From positions 989,658 to 1,053,657 of the forward strand of contig NZ_KZ614144.1 in assembly GCF_002884445.1 (NCBI RefSeq): DNA of 64,000 nt, given 5' to 3'. The position numbers and the translations under genes are program-made. The DNA comes from Paenibacillus castaneae. GTDB lineage: Bacteria; Bacillota; Bacilli; Paenibacillales; Paenibacillaceae. Below the pieces are notes generated by a model. That model ran no database searches and was not told where the DNA came from. It worked only from the letters and a program-made list of their open reading frames with translations. Position 1 is the first letter of the stretch. Every line of letters begins with the position of its first letter. Below are positions 46,056 through 56,700 of the stretch, piece after piece.

Positions 46056-46718
46056 ATGGTGGTTATGAGAATTGATTTTGAAAACAGCACGATCGAGTTT
46101 AATGTTCAATATGGGAATAGAAAGAAAATTTCAATTCAAATGGATTCGATAGGCCATATCACCGTTAAGGCCCCGAATCATACAAGTGACGAGATTATTA
46201 AAAGCGCTGTTGAACAGCATGGAAAAGGGATTCTGGAGAAATTAGATAAGATAGCGAAGATTCGAGCAGTCCCGAAGACAAAAGAGTATCAGGATAAGGG
46301 AAAGTTCCTTCATCTTGGCAAAGAGTATTTTCTTCATGAATTAATCGAAACGGAAGGGTTAAATGAAGAAGAGCTCAAATTTAATCTCAAGAAGTTCTAT
46401 TTCTCAAGCTGTAAGAAGGTTGTCGGCGAACGAATAAAAATATATCAAACACAGCTGAAAGTAAAGCCCAAAGCTATTGAAATAGAGGAGTCTAGAACGA
46501 AGTGGGGAAGCTGCAGCTCGACCAAAAAGCTAACCTTTAATTATCGTCTAGCTATGGCACCAATTGAAGTGATTGATTATGTTATCATTCATGAGCTATG
46601 CCATCTGCTTCATATGAATCATGATCGATCATTTTGGAGACGCGTCGGAAGTATTATGCCGGATTATAAAGAAAAGGAAGAGTTTCTGGCGAGGTACGGG
46701 CAGGCTATGACGCTATAA
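46056..46718 (+). CDS. YgjP-like zinc metallopeptidase (DUF45)
   Basis: The 220-residue protein ends in a DUF45/YgjP domain with the zinc motif HELCHLLHMNHDRSFW and the preceding TKWGSCSSTKKLTFNYRL. It is cytoplasmic. Substrates of the family are unknown. The start is uncertain: ATG 46056 and ATG 46065 both have weak ribosome sites. It lies 25 nt after the REC gene and may belong to the same operon. Confidence 0.87.
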   Translation: MVVMRIDFENSTIEFNVQYGNRKKISIQMDSIGHITVKAPNHTSDEIIKSAVEQHGKGILEKLDKIAKIRAVPKTKEYQDKGKFLHLGKEYFLHELIETEGLNEEELKFNLKKFYFSSCKKVVGERIKIYQTQLKVKPKAIEIEESRTKWGSCSSTKKLTFNYRLAMAPIEVIDYVIIHELCHLLHMNHDRSFWRRVGSIMPDYKEKEEFLARYGQAMTL

Positions 46719-46975
46719 AATAAAACTTTCTTCAGAGTTCCAGCTTGATAAAAGCTGGGACTATTTCACGTTCTCCGTGATCAAGCAAATGCTCGAGCAC
46801 CCTATAAGCTCCCAGAACTTTGCGGTTACTTTCCCCTAAATTCCCACGACATATGCACACTTTCCTAAAGATTTTCAGAAAAGGAAGGCAGCGTATAACG
46901 TTAGGCTAATTGGTTATTCTAAAGAAATGTCATGGCAGATTTAACTGAAGAAAGCATGTGATGCGGGGTGATAAG

Positions 46976-47707
46976 TTGAATATTCAGGAGGATCTTGTCA
47001 ATCACTTGACTGAGCTGCGGAAAAGGCTGCTCATTGTCATATGTTGTTTCTTAGTCGCTATGAGCGGAGGGCTTTATTTGTCCCCGAGCATACTGCGCTA
47101 CATCAAGTCAGGGCTGACTGCTCAATCGGTAGAATGGAACGTCTTCTCGTTCACTGATGGCTTGTTCATCTATTTGCGCTGTGCTTTCTTGTTCGCCATT
47201 CTGTTCACGCTGCCTGTATTGCTTTATCAAACATGGGCATTTGTAAGGCCGGGCTTAACGGAAACTGAAGCCAAAGGAACGCTGGCCTACGTGCCTGTAT
47301 CCTTCATTCTGTTTCTAATAGGTGTATCCTTCAGCTACTTTCTTGTATTTCCGATGATGCTCAGGTTCATGATTGAGATGAATCATAACGTAGGCGCAGT
47401 CGAGACATACGGTATCGACAGATATTTCTCCTTTCTGTTCAGTGTCGTATTCCCGCTGGGCGTAGCCTTCGAGATGCCGCTCATCATCCTGTTTCTTACG
47501 AAGATCGGTCTGCTTACTACCCAGCGCCTGAAATCTTCGCGGAAATATGCCTATGTTGGATTAGCAATCGTTGGGTCTTGTATATCCCCTCCGGACTTCG
47601 TCTCGCATCTGTCCGTGACGGTTCCGCTGATCCTGCTCTTTGAGATCAGTGTGCTCATTTCTTACCGGTATGCCAAACGGCTGACTGCAGTACCTAACCC
47701 TACTTGA
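46976..47707 (+). CDS. tatC: Twin-arginine translocase subunit TatC
   Basis: The six-span protein has the TatC signatures [11 protein letters not shown] at the N-terminus, [15 protein letters not shown] and [15 protein letters not shown] choose TTG 46976, 5 nt after GGGGTGAT, giving 243 residues, close to B. subtilis TatCd; GTG 46958 would add six residues. TatC binds twin-arginine signals. TatA follows after 19 nt. None of the secreted proteins in this window has an obvious twin-arginine signal. Confidence 0.94.
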   Translation: MNIQEDLVNHLTELRKRLLIVICCFLVAMSGGLYLSPSILRYIKSGLTAQSVEWNVFSFTDGLFIYLRCAFLFAILFTLPVLLYQTWAFVRPGLTETEAKGTLAYVPVSFILFLIGVSFSYFLVFPMMLRFMIEMNHNVGAVETYGIDRYFSFLFSVVFPLGVAFEMPLIILFLTKIGLLTTQRLKSSRKYAYVGLAIVGSCISPPDFVSHLSVTVPLILLFEISVLISYRYAKRLTAVPNPT

Positions 47708-47726
47708 CTATAAAGGAGATTGGCAC

Positions 47727-47930
47727 ATGTTCAACAACATCGGAGTTTCAGGGTTAATTATTATTTTGTTTATCGCGCTTATCGTGTTCGGACCAGCCAA
47801 GCTGCCGCTGCTTGGCAGGGCTTTCGGTGATACGCTGCGCGAGTTCCGCAGCTCGACGCGCGGCATTGTAGAAGAAGATCCAAGCAGCCCAGCTGCAGAG
47901 ACTAAGGAAGACTTGAAAAAGCTTCTTTAG
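47727..47930 (+). CDS. tatA: Twin-arginine translocase subunit TatA
   Basis: The 67-residue protein has one N-terminal membrane helix ([18 protein letters not shown]), the hinge FGPAKLP and an amphipathic helix ([16 protein letters not shown]) with an acidic tail. This is the single-TatA arrangement of Bacillales, where TatA also does the work of TatB. AAAGGAG precedes ATG 47727 and a strong terminator follows. Confidence 0.94.
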   Translation: MFNNIGVSGLIIILFIALIVFGPAKLPLLGRAFGDTLREFRSSTRGIVEEDPSSPAAETKEDLKKLL

Positions 47931-47941
47931 AGTATATGAGA

Positions 47942-47977
47942 GAGCCATCCCCGTATCGTTACGGGGGTGGCTTTTTT
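47942..47977 (+). terminator. Terminator of tatC-tatA
   Basis: GAGCCATCCCCGT pairs with ACGGGGGTGGCTT around ATCGTT, followed by TTTTTT. Confidence 0.9.
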
Positions 47978-48092
47978 GTGTTTCCACGATTAAATGTTTT
48001 ATTCTATTTTTTTGCAAAGATATTTGCGGAAAGGTATTGTGATAGATCCCTTTAAAGGATAAAATACAAATCAATATGGGGGTTGATAATAT

Positions 48093-49124
48093 ATGGAAAA
48101 TCCAATATTTGATCGATTGATGCCCGCGCCAATAAAAGGTGGATACCGCGAGGAAGACTATTATATTTGGTGCGGGTCCTGCGTGCAAGGGGAAGACGGA
48201 CGGTATCATTTATTCGCATCCCGCTGGAGGAAAGAGTTGGGATTTGGATTAAACTGGTTGTTCAATTGTGAAATTGTAAGGGCTTCCAGTGCAACGCCTG
48301 AAGGTCCTTATCAGTACGAAGAAACGGTACTCGGAAGACGTGAACGAACCTATTTCGACGGTATGAACCAGCATAATCCTCACATCAAGTATTGGAACGG
48401 CACTTATTATCTGTACTATATGGGAACCACCTATGGCGGACCAATACCAGGTCCGGGCGATGGCGATTCGATCACTTCTGAACGAGGCACTGAGGTTTGG
48501 AATAATAAGAGAATCGGCCTAGCTGTGTCGCAATCTGTGTTTGGACCTTGGAGAAGAAGGGACACTCCATTGTTAGAGCCGCGACTGGGGAAATGGGATT
48601 GTACGATAACCACCAATCCTGCGGTTGCCATATTAGAGGATGGGACCACCTACATGATTTACAAATCAAGAGAATATTCCGGTTCCACGCTTCAATTGGG
48701 TGTTGCTGTCGCTGATCATCCTGAAGGACCTTTCCGGCGATTGACAGATGATCCGATCTTGAATTTCACCGATCCAAACTTACATGTTGAGGATCCTTAT
48801 CTATGGCATGCCGACGGGGTTTTTCATCTCTTAATGAAGGACGATTTCAAGAATGATTGCAGCGGACTAACTGGTGAATGGGGTGCCGGCGTTTACGCAA
48901 CCAGCGAAGATTGCATCCATTGGAATATTCACCCGAGCCCGAAAGCCTATTCACGGACGGTTAAGTGGGATGACGGAACTCAAACTGAAATGTGCAATCT
49001 TGAAAGACCTAATTTACTTTTTCAGAATGGCAAACCTACGCATTTGTTTGCAGCTACCGGCTCAGGGGAAAGAGCTTGGCAGTTTGATCACACCTGGAAT
49101 ATGGTCATTCCCCTTTCGACCTAG
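48093..49124 (+). CDS. Glycoside hydrolase with five-bladed beta-propeller, GH43/GH117-like
   Basis: The 343-residue cytoplasmic protein has repeated blade-like segments: GSCVQGEDGRYHLFASRW, HNPHIKYWNGTYYLYYMG, TTNPAVAILEDGTTYMIYKS and VEDPYLWHADGVFHLLMKDD. Acidic residues near blade starts and the (V)EDP(Y/F) motif are typical of clan GH-F/GH-J type glycosidases. I cannot fix the family or the sugar. It lacks a signal peptide, so it would act on imported oligosaccharides, together with the GH2 enzyme encoded 54 nt downstream. Confidence 0.72.
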   Translation: MENPIFDRLMPAPIKGGYREEDYYIWCGSCVQGEDGRYHLFASRWRKELGFGLNWLFNCEIVRASSATPEGPYQYEETVLGRRERTYFDGMNQHNPHIKYWNGTYYLYYMGTTYGGPIPGPGDGDSITSERGTEVWNNKRIGLAVSQSVFGPWRRRDTPLLEPRLGKWDCTITTNPAVAILEDGTTYMIYKSREYSGSTLQLGVAVADHPEGPFRRLTDDPILNFTDPNLHVEDPYLWHADGVFHLLMKDDFKNDCSGLTGEWGAGVYATSEDCIHWNIHPSPKAYSRTVKWDDGTQTEMCNLERPNLLFQNGKPTHLFAATGSGERAWQFDHTWNMVIPLST

Positions 49125-49178
49125 CAGTGACCTTATTATACTAATCAAATCATTTAAGACGAAAAAGGAATGGTAGCT

Positions 49179-51980
49179 ATGTTTGCAATGATCGATTTAA
49201 GTGGGGCTTGGAAGCTTCAATTGGACGAAGAGAAGCGAGGTTTACAGCTTCCTTTCAACGATGTAATTTCACTGCCAGGTACAACCTCGCATGCTCAAAA
49301 AGGCAAGAAAAACGAAAATATAGAGCTCGGCTGTTTGACCGATGAATATAAATTTGAAGGATACGCCTGGTTTTCCAGAGAGATTGATATTGCGGATGAG
49401 ATGTCCGGTAAAAACTTTTTTCTATATCTAGAAAGAACCAGAGTAACGACAGTTTGGATCGATGATAAAGAAGTGGGAACACAGAACAGTCTTAATACTC
49501 CTCATGTCTATGATGTCACCAGCTGTCTAACAAGGGGCAAGCATACCGTAACGATACGCGTCGATAATACAAGCTATCCAACAAGAGGTGGCCATTTAAC
49601 ATCGCCCGATACCCAGACAAACTGGAATGGCATTACAGGGAAAATGGAGCTTCAGGTGTTTAATAAGGCGTATTTAACGGATGTTCAAGTTTACCCGAAT
49701 CTGGAACAAAAATCTGTTTTCATTAAAGCTAAAGCTGTTGGCGCTGACAGTGGCAAATTATCCGTATCGGCAGCAAGCTTTAACGGCAAAACGGAGCATC
49801 TAGCAGAAGAAAAGCAATATAGCTTTGATTCAAATGAAATTGCTATTCATTATTCGTTAGGCAAAAGCGCTTTACTTTGGTGTGAGTATGAACCGAATTT
49901 GTACAAGCTGAGCTTGAGCCTGACGATCGATGGCTCAATGGTTGATACTCATGAGGCCGTGTTTGGCTTGCGCGAGTTTAAGGCAGAGGGACTTAAGTTT
50001 ACGATAAACGGCAGCAAAACCTTCCTTCGCGGCAAGCATGATGGGTTGATCTTCCCGCTTACCGGCTTTGCTCCAACAACGGTTGAAGAGTGGCTGACGG
50101 TCATGCAAACGTCGAAATCGTATGGCATCAATCATTATCGTTTCCATACCTGCTGTCCACCGGAAGCTGCTTTTATTGCTGCTGATATGCTTGGCATATA
50201 CATGCAGCCGGAGCTGCCATTCTGGGGAACTTTTACAGATGAAACAGATCCGAATCATAACCCGGCTGAACAACAATTCATTATTAACGAGGGCTTCGCT
50301 ATGCTGAAAGCGTTCGGCAATCATCCTTCGTTTGTCATGATGTCACTTGGCAATGAGCTCTGGGGAAGCAAGACAGGTTTAGATGCCGTTCTAAAAGCGT
50401 ACAAACAGTTTGATAGCCGTCATCTGTATGCGCAGGGCTGTAATAATTTTCAGTTTTATCCGGATATTTTGGAGCATGATGATTTCTTCTGTGGCGTTCG
50501 TTTCTCAAAGGATCGTCTTATAAGAGGCTCCTACGCGATGTGTGATGCCCCGCTTGGTCATGTGCAAACCGATATGCCAAGTACGATGAAAGACTATGAT
50601 GAACATATTGTTCCATCATTAGCTGAGGCTGGCGACGAGTCACTCTCGCATACGAGCGGCACGATTGAAATTCAGTTCGGGACAGAAGCGAAAACGGTGG
50701 AAACAACGGGTCATGATGATCAAATCATTCCGGATGTTCCGGTCATCTCGCATGAAATTGGCCAATATCAAACGTATCCGGATTTCAATGAAATCAAAAA
50801 ATATAAAGGTTCGTTAAAAGCGAAAAACTTCGAAGTGTTTAAACAGCGTCTTGAAGAAAAAGGGCTGAGCCATCTAGCAGAGAAATATTTCAAATGTTCT
50901 GGCGAGCTTGCCGTTGCCAGCTACAAAGAAGAGTTGGAAGCTGCTTTCCGTTCGAGAAAGCTCGGAGGATTTCAAATATTAGATTTGCAGGATTTCAGTG
51001 GCCAGGGAACGGCTTTAGTTGGCGTATTAGATGCGTTTATGGATTCCAAAGGTATCGTAACAGAAGAGAAATGGCGCAGCTTTTGCTCGGATGCCGTCCT
51101 CATGGCTAGGTTTGAGAAATATAATTATGTGGCAGAAGAAAGCTTTCATGCACATGTCGAATTAAGCTATTACAGAAATATCCCGCTGCCAGGCATGAAG
51201 CTGTTATGGGAATTAAAAGATAGTCAAACGGTATATGCGAATGGAGAGGCTATCGCAGCGAACATAGAGGGCAACAATTATATTGATATATGTGATATTC
51301 ATGTAAAAATGCCAGACGTATCCGCTATGAAAAAACTGACGCTCGCAATTCAAATCGAGGGCATGGATGTTGAAAACAGCTATGACGTATGGGTGTATCC
51401 AAAAGATATTACGATTAACAAAACAGGTTTACATATAGTAGACAGCTTATCGGAAGAAGCAGTTTCTTTGCTGGAAAACGGAGAAAATGTATTGCTTATT
51501 CCGAAGCTCGATCGTTTAGACAGATCGATTGAAGGCTTTTATTGTACGGACTTCTGGTGCTACCCTATGTTCCGGTCCATCTCGGAGAGTATGAATAAGG
51601 AAGTGCCAGTAGGTACAATGGGGCTGCTCATAGATGCTAATCATCCCGTGCTCAAACACTTTCCGAGCGAGCAATATTCAACCTATCAATGGTGGAATAT
51701 CGTATCCAACTCACGTTCCATTATACTGGATGGAACACCGAAGGAATTTAGCCCGATCGTTCAGACCATTGACAATTTCGAACGAAATCATAAGCTGGGC
51801 ATGATGTTTGAATGTCAGGTTGCCCAAGGAAAGCTGCTCGTTTGCGCTTGCGACTTTGATAAAGTGATCGATATGCCGGAAGGAAAGCAGTTCTTATCCA
51901 GCATTATCAGCTATATGAAATCTGAGGAATTTGATCCAAAGGCTGCAATGAGTGTTTCTGAACTTAAAGCGCTTCTGTAA
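49179..51980 (+). CDS. Glycoside hydrolase family 2 enzyme
   Basis: ATG 49179, 9 nt after AAAAGGA, gives 933 residues. The GH2 order is visible: sugar-binding jelly roll (about 1-170: YAWFSREIDI, NTPHVYDVTSCL), Ig-like domain, then a TIM barrel with the acid/base Glu in SLGNELWG (about residue 391) and the likely nucleophile in ISHEIGQYQTYP (about 525). A 300-residue C-terminal extension follows. GH2 includes beta-galactosidases, glucuronidases and mannosidases; specificity cannot be assigned. It forms an operon with the preceding glycosidase. Confidence 0.85.
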   Translation: MFAMIDLSGAWKLQLDEEKRGLQLPFNDVISLPGTTSHAQKGKKNENIELGCLTDEYKFEGYAWFSREIDIADEMSGKNFFLYLERTRVTTVWIDDKEVGTQNSLNTPHVYDVTSCLTRGKHTVTIRVDNTSYPTRGGHLTSPDTQTNWNGITGKMELQVFNKAYLTDVQVYPNLEQKSVFIKAKAVGADSGKLSVSAASFNGKTEHLAEEKQYSFDSNEIAIHYSLGKSALLWCEYEPNLYKLSLSLTIDGSMVDTHEAVFGLREFKAEGLKFTINGSKTFLRGKHDGLIFPLTGFAPTTVEEWLTVMQTSKSYGINHYRFHTCCPPEAAFIAADMLGIYMQPELPFWGTFTDETDPNHNPAEQQFIINEGFAMLKAFGNHPSFVMMSLGNELWGSKTGLDAVLKAYKQFDSRHLYAQGCNNFQFYPDILEHDDFFCGVRFSKDRLIRGSYAMCDAPLGHVQTDMPSTMKDYDEHIVPSLAEAGDESLSHTSGTIEIQFGTEAKTVETTGHDDQIIPDVPVISHEIGQYQTYPDFNEIKKYKGSLKAKNFEVFKQRLEEKGLSHLAEKYFKCSGELAVASYKEELEAAFRSRKLGGFQILDLQDFSGQGTALVGVLDAFMDSKGIVTEEKWRSFCSDAVLMARFEKYNYVAEESFHAHVELSYYRNIPLPGMKLLWELKDSQTVYANGEAIAANIEGNNYIDICDIHVKMPDVSAMKKLTLAIQIEGMDVENSYDVWVYPKDITINKTGLHIVDSLSEEAVSLLENGENVLLIPKLDRLDRSIEGFYCTDFWCYPMFRSISESMNKEVPVGTMGLLIDANHPVLKHFPSEQYSTYQWWNIVSNSRSIILDGTPKEFSPIVQTIDNFERNHKLGMMFECQVAQGKLLVCACDFDKVIDMPEGKQFLSSIISYMKSEEFDPKAAMSVSELKALL

Positions 51981-51989
51981 TAAAAACGA

Positions 51990-52021
51990 AAGCCTGGTCC
52001 GTTGTGGAGCCAGGCTTTTTA
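51990..52021. terminator. Terminator after the GH2 gene
   Basis: AAGCCTGG pairs with CCAGGCTT around a 13-nt loop, followed by TTTT. It lies between convergent genes. Confidence 0.88.
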
Positions 52022-52029
52022 TAACCTCT

Positions 52030-52362
52030 TTATTTAATAACTTCCTTCACAGACGCCAGCTCATAGGTAATGATCTCGCTGTCTAGAATAGGCGATTCTT
52101 TAGGCGATTCCGAGGAATCGGTTTCTGGGCGTTGGTGAGCTGCTTTAAAGGCATCGCTACTTCGCCAAGCCGTAAAGTCCTCCATTGTTTCCCAGTACAT
52201 ATTTACGTTCAATTCATCATGCTCGGTTAAGTTTTGGGCTAATAATATTTCTACCTTCACGAAACCTTGAGTGGAGTCTAAGTGATCCGATGCAGTAAAG
52301 CCGGGGGCCATTGCAGCGCCCATTCCTTTTTTGACTTTAATTCTGTTCGTTACGATGATCAT
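52030..52362 (-). CDS. Antibiotic biosynthesis monooxygenase/heme-degrading HmoA-like protein
   Basis: ATG 52362, after AAAGGAGCTGG, gives 110 residues with the ferredoxin-like ABM fold. VTNRIKVKKGMG, MYWETMEDFTAWRSSDAFKAAHQ and the C-terminal ITYELASV match the HmoA/IsdG-like group. Asn6, a Trp and a His in the order used by heme-degrading members are present. It may release iron from heme. It is transcribed divergently from the Rrf2 gene. Confidence 0.75.
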   Translation of the reverse strand: MIIVTNRIKVKKGMGAAMAPGFTASDHLDSTQGFVKVEILLAQNLTEHDELNVNMYWETMEDFTAWRSSDAFKAAHQRPETDSSESPKESPILDSEIITYELASVKEVIK

Positions 52363-52467
52363 GAATCCCAGCTCCTTTTTTTGCATATTTGAATTGAAAT
52401 TTCACAATCGTCGAAACCTATAAGAGCTATTTCCAGTATAAACCTTTTGGATAATGAAGTAAAAATC

Positions 52468-52503
52468 TTGACTTCTCAATTCGTTGTAACTATAATGATT
52501 ACA
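52468..52503 (+). promoter_or_regulatory. Promoter of the Rrf2 gene with overlapping half-sites
   Basis: TTGACT (52468-52473) and a perfect TATAAT (52491-52496) are 17 bp apart. TTGTAA at 52484-52489 and TTACA at 52499-52503 flank the -10 and resemble the arms of the large palindrome downstream of the gene, which suggests autoregulation. Confidence 0.65.
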
Positions 52504-52520
52504 TCGAGAGGGTGAGCGCG

Positions 52521-52949
52521 ATGAAAATTAGCAGCAGATTCTCCATAGCTGTTCATATTCTATCGTTATTAGATATCAGCAAGGGTGCGCATAGTACCTC
52601 AGAATGGATTGCGGGCAGCGTTAATACAAATCCGGTTATTATTCGGAGGCTATTAGGGCAGCTTAAAAAAGCAGGCTTGGTGAGTGTCCGTTCGGGAACT
52701 GGCGGTGCTTATTTGTTGAAAGACCTAGCTGAAGTCACGCTCTTAGATGTTTACCGAGCGGTAGATGTGGTCGAAGAAGGCCGGCTATTTCATATCCATG
52801 AAGAACCTAACCCTCAATGTCCTGTTGGCGCTAATATTCAAGCTGTTTTGCAATTGATATTAAACCGCGCTCAAGATGCGATGGAGAACATTTTAGCCAA
52901 TATTACGATGAAAGAATTAGTTGCCGAATTATCATTAGCTTCAAACTAA
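52521..52949 (+). CDS. Rrf2 family transcriptional regulator, YwnA-like
   Basis: ATG 52521, after GAGAGGGTGAG, gives 142 residues. The winged helix reads SRFSIAVHILSLLD, TNPVIIRRLLGQLKKAGLV and RSGTGGAYLL; the C-terminal part has PNPQCPVGANIQAVL. Only one cysteine is seen in the region where cluster-binding Rrf2 proteins have three, so an Fe-S sensor is unlikely; a single redox Cys is possible. The next gene is YwnB-like, the same pairing as ywnA-ywnB in B. subtilis. Confidence 0.87.
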   Translation: MKISSRFSIAVHILSLLDISKGAHSTSEWIAGSVNTNPVIIRRLLGQLKKAGLVSVRSGTGGAYLLKDLAEVTLLDVYRAVDVVEEGRLFHIHEEPNPQCPVGANIQAVLQLILNRAQDAMENILANITMKELVAELSLASN

Positions 52950-52972
52950 GATAATTCTTTTTTTTGAACTAG

Positions 52973-53001
52973 TTGTAATATTGTAAGTTACAACATTACA
53001 A
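52973..53001. promoter_or_regulatory. 29-bp palindromic operator upstream of the NmrA-like gene
   Basis: The left arm TTGTAATATTGTAA and the right arm TTACAACATTACAA match in 13 of 14 positions around a central G. It lies between the Rrf2 gene and its YwnB-like neighbour, 80 nt before the latter's start, and is the best candidate for Rrf2 binding. Confidence 0.7.
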
Positions 53002-53080
53002 CGAAATCCATTGTTGAATAACCTGTTTTGAAAAACTTACAAAATGGGTATCATAATAAAAATTTTAGGAGGAAGTCCAA

Positions 53081-53719
53081 ATGAAAATTGGAATTATTGG
53101 TGCTACAGGAAAAGCGGGAAATCTGATTATGAAAGAAGCTTTAAGCAGAGGTCATGAAGTAACGGCTATTGTTAGAAATGCTTCAAAAATGACAGATCTA
53201 GATGCAAAAATTTTGGAAAAGGATATTTTTGAATTAACCTCCGTTGATTTATCTCCATTCGATGTCGTAGTGAATGCGTTCGGTGCCGCTCCAGGCACAG
53301 AGCAACAACATGTTGAAGCAGGAAAAGGTTTAATCGAGACGATTAAAGGTACTCCCGATACCCGGCTGATTGTAGTTGGCGGAGCAGGCAGTTTATACGT
53401 CGATGAAGCGAAAACGTTGCGTGTTATGGATACGCCTGATTTTCCGAAAGAGTACTTGGCTACTGCTCAAAACCAAGGCAAAAATTTCGAAGACTTGCAG
53501 AATGCTTCTGGTATTAAGTGGACGTTCATCAGCCCATCTGCATTTTTCGACCCAGAAGGCAAAAGAACGGGTACTTATCAGAAGGGCGAAGATAATCTGC
53601 TTGTAAACAGCAAAGGGCAAAGCTATCTCAGCTATGCAGACTTTGCTATCGCTGTAGTGGATGAGATTGAGAACCCGCATCATATCAATAAACGATTTAC
53701 GCTTGTCTCGGAAAACTAA
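53081..53719 (+). CDS. NAD(P)H-binding NmrA-like oxidoreductase, YwnB-like
   Basis: The 212-residue protein starts MKIGIIGATGKAGNLIMKEA, the dinucleotide-binding loop of atypical short-chain reductases, and contains RLIVVGGAGSLYVDE and KWTFISPSAFFDPEGKRTG. No catalytic YxxxK is evident. B. subtilis YwnB is the same length and lies next to ywnA. Substrate unknown. AGGAGGA precedes the ATG; expression is probably under the Rrf2 protein encoded upstream. Confidence 0.87.
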   Translation: MKIGIIGATGKAGNLIMKEALSRGHEVTAIVRNASKMTDLDAKILEKDIFELTSVDLSPFDVVVNAFGAAPGTEQQHVEAGKGLIETIKGTPDTRLIVVGGAGSLYVDEAKTLRVMDTPDFPKEYLATAQNQGKNFEDLQNASGIKWTFISPSAFFDPEGKRTGTYQKGEDNLLVNSKGQSYLSYADFAIAVVDEIENPHHINKRFTLVSEN

Positions 53720-53735
53720 GCTTATAAGATGACAG

Positions 53736-53775
53736 AAGGACAGAGCAGATGTTATAGTCTGCTCTGTCCTTTTCG
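53736..53775. terminator. Terminator between the convergent NmrA and chitinase genes
   Basis: AAGGACAGAGCAGA (53736-53749) pairs exactly with TCTGCTCTGTCCTT (53758-53771), followed by TT. Confidence 0.88.
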
Positions 53776-53793
53776 TATTCCAGCAAGAAATAA

Positions 53794-56700
53794 CTAGGTC
53801 AGCTTCAATACATCTAGCATCCGCATCACCATAACCGCGGCTTGTGCCTTAGTCACCTTAGACAGAGGGTCTAATAAAGTAGGTGAAACGCCCAGCATAA
53901 TTTGCTGTTCTGTCATGAAAGCAACCGATGCTTGCGCATAAGATGAAATCTTAGCGCGATCCTTGAATCGATCAAGAACTGCGATATCTGCATGATTCGT
54001 CTTGCCTGCATACTTCATTGCGTTAGCTAAGATGACGGATATGTCCTGTCGGGTGATTAAGCCGTTCGGATTGAATGTATTTTCGGTCGTTCCATTGATT
54101 AGTCCCAGCTTCTTCGCTGCTGCAATATCTCCTGCGAACTTGGATTTTACATCCACATCCTTGAACGGATTGCTCACATTGTCTGGCACAATGCCAAGTC
54201 CCTTGACGATCATGGAAATAAATTCGGCGCGCGTGATCGTACTGTTTGCTCCAAACCGGTCTGCCGACTCCCCAGATATAATCAGCTTCGCAGCTGCCCG
54301 CTCTATATCTTTCCTAGCCCATTCGATGGTCGCATCCTTGAAATTGAAGCTAGTCTCAACAATAGTGTAGATACTGTTGCCCTTTCTTATCAATTCCGCT
54401 GTTACCGTTCCGTCTGCGTTGGTAGTGAAACGAGTAGGAACCGAACGGAATTCATTGGATTCAGGCACATACACAACGCCGGTTGCCCGGTTTAGGTTGA
54501 TGTCATTAGCGCTTAAGGTGAACATACGGCTAAGCATCCCTTGACCCCAATTCGTAACTTCCACATAAGTTTTGTCAGAAGTGAGCTGTTCAACCTTAAA
54601 GTCGAGCGGCGGGGCAAGTACTTTCAATTCATTAGCTTGCGCTGACCCATTGATCTGGTCAATAATGCTTGAGGCAGGTGCTGCAATCGAGATTTTTATG
54701 TCTGCAGAAAGAGGAATGGTGTGAATCGGGATCATATAGGATATACCATTCCAGTCAACGGTTAATACCGCTTGCTCTCCTTTTTTCGCAATTGCTTCCA
54801 TGACTGCTTTAGACACGAGGATGTCAACTTGCTTCGCATCATTGCCCGCTATAATAATAAATGCAGCGGAATTAGAAGCTTCAATGGTCTTTATTGCAGC
54901 GTCCGTTTGTACGGTGAATGTCCATTTGCCTCCGTCTTTCGCAATGCTTGTATCAAGCTCATCCTTCTCCTTGGTTGGCGATTGCGGTGTTATTCCACCT
55001 GGAGATGATGGTCCCGAGGAGGAAGTGGTAGCCGCAATTAATACCTGACTTGCAGCGGATACTTTCAGCACTTGCTCTTTGTCCTTCACGATGGCCAGCA
55101 CATGAATCTTGTAATCCGTATTGGATGTAAGGGAGCTTGCTGTAAAATTCGTTTCGTTCGTATAGCCTGCGTATTGATTATTCACATATACTTCATACCC
55201 CGTCGCCCCTGCAGCTGCGTCCCACTGCATCTGCAGCGTATTCTCGCTCCGAGAACCAAGCACGAGATTGGAAGGCGCGGATTGAGCGGATGGATTCACG
55301 GAGCCGTTAAACGGCAAATCCTGAGCCAATTGGGTGGATAGTGTTCGGTTGCGGTCGCCGCTAATATCCCAGCTCATCACACCAGCTAGATCCATGGATT
55401 TGACGAATGAAGCGTTGTACATCATAGAGGTCTGGTCATTGTAGGTAATAAAGGTTTGGTTATCGCTGTTGTACAAATAAGCAGCTTTCGATGCTTCATT
55501 CCAGTAGCGGACATAACCATTTTTGTTTACAAAGTTATCTTCCAGATCAGAGTAATCGAAAATACCCTTCTCCCAGCTCCCCGCTGGAATATCGGTACAG
55601 GTCTCGTATTCACCATTAGCAGGACAGCCGCTCCAGCCTTTGCCGTAGAACGGAATACCTAGCACAAGCTTATGGGCAGGCACTCCGCCATTCAAATGGC
55701 CGATCGCTCCGCCGCTTGCATTGTTGCGAGGCGCAGTGTCTCTTGGATGATTCTTATCCGCGTAAAGCGGCGCATTATGGTGAGCGAGCAGCTCCCAGCT
55801 TCCGCTGTAGTCATAGGTCATAATGTTGATGAAATCCAAGTAGCTGGAGGAATGAGCAAGGTCTGCATTGACGACAAAATTATCTCCCTGACCGGAAGCG
55901 ATCGTCAGCAAATAATATTTGCCGTCCTCGGAGCCTGCTGCATCTAAAGCTTCACGTACGGTTCTCATCGCAAGGGTGAAATTCTCCTTATCCTCTGGAC
56001 GATGTACGTTATAGGTTTCCCCACCCTCTACCGGATACTCCCAATCGATGTCTATTCCATCCAGCTTATATTCGCGAAGGAATTTAACGACGGAATTAGC
56101 GAACATCCGGCGAGTTTCTTCAGTAGCCGCCATATTCGAGAAGTTTTTGGACCATGACCACCCGCCAACCGAAATCATCAGCTGTAAGTGTGGATTATTT
56201 TGTTTGATTGTTGCAAAAGCACTGAAATTACTTAAATCGAATTCTGGATCGCCAATGACCATTTCGCCGTCATAAACATAACCCGATTGCAGAGGGATTT
56301 TCTCGTTCGTACAAGCTGCTGGGCCTGTTCCGTACTTTTTCCAGCATAGATCAGAGAAAGCGTAATTAATATGAGTCACTTGTGAAACATCGATATCTGT
56401 TGGTTTGAAACGGCGTCCGGTCTCAGAAGCAGACCATGAGCTGTAGTAGGTGACGATGTTATAATCACTGCCTGGCACAACGGTAATGCCGCTGCTCTTA
56501 GCGGATACCCATCGATTGTTTTTGGCGATGATAGCAAAGGAATAGGATTGGCCTTCCTTCAGGCCTGTTGCTTCATATCGGTTCGAATCGCTGGAGCCAA
56601 TCTGTTCACCATCTCGATAAATCGCATAGCTGGTGGCGCCTGGAGTAGGGGCCCAGCCGAGCGCAGCAGTTGTCCGATTCGCCGTCACGACCTGGACATC

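Noticed and set aside
47727..47930. TatB
   Set aside because: The protein is only 67 residues with a short amphipathic helix and follows tatC, as single TatA proteins do in Bacillales.
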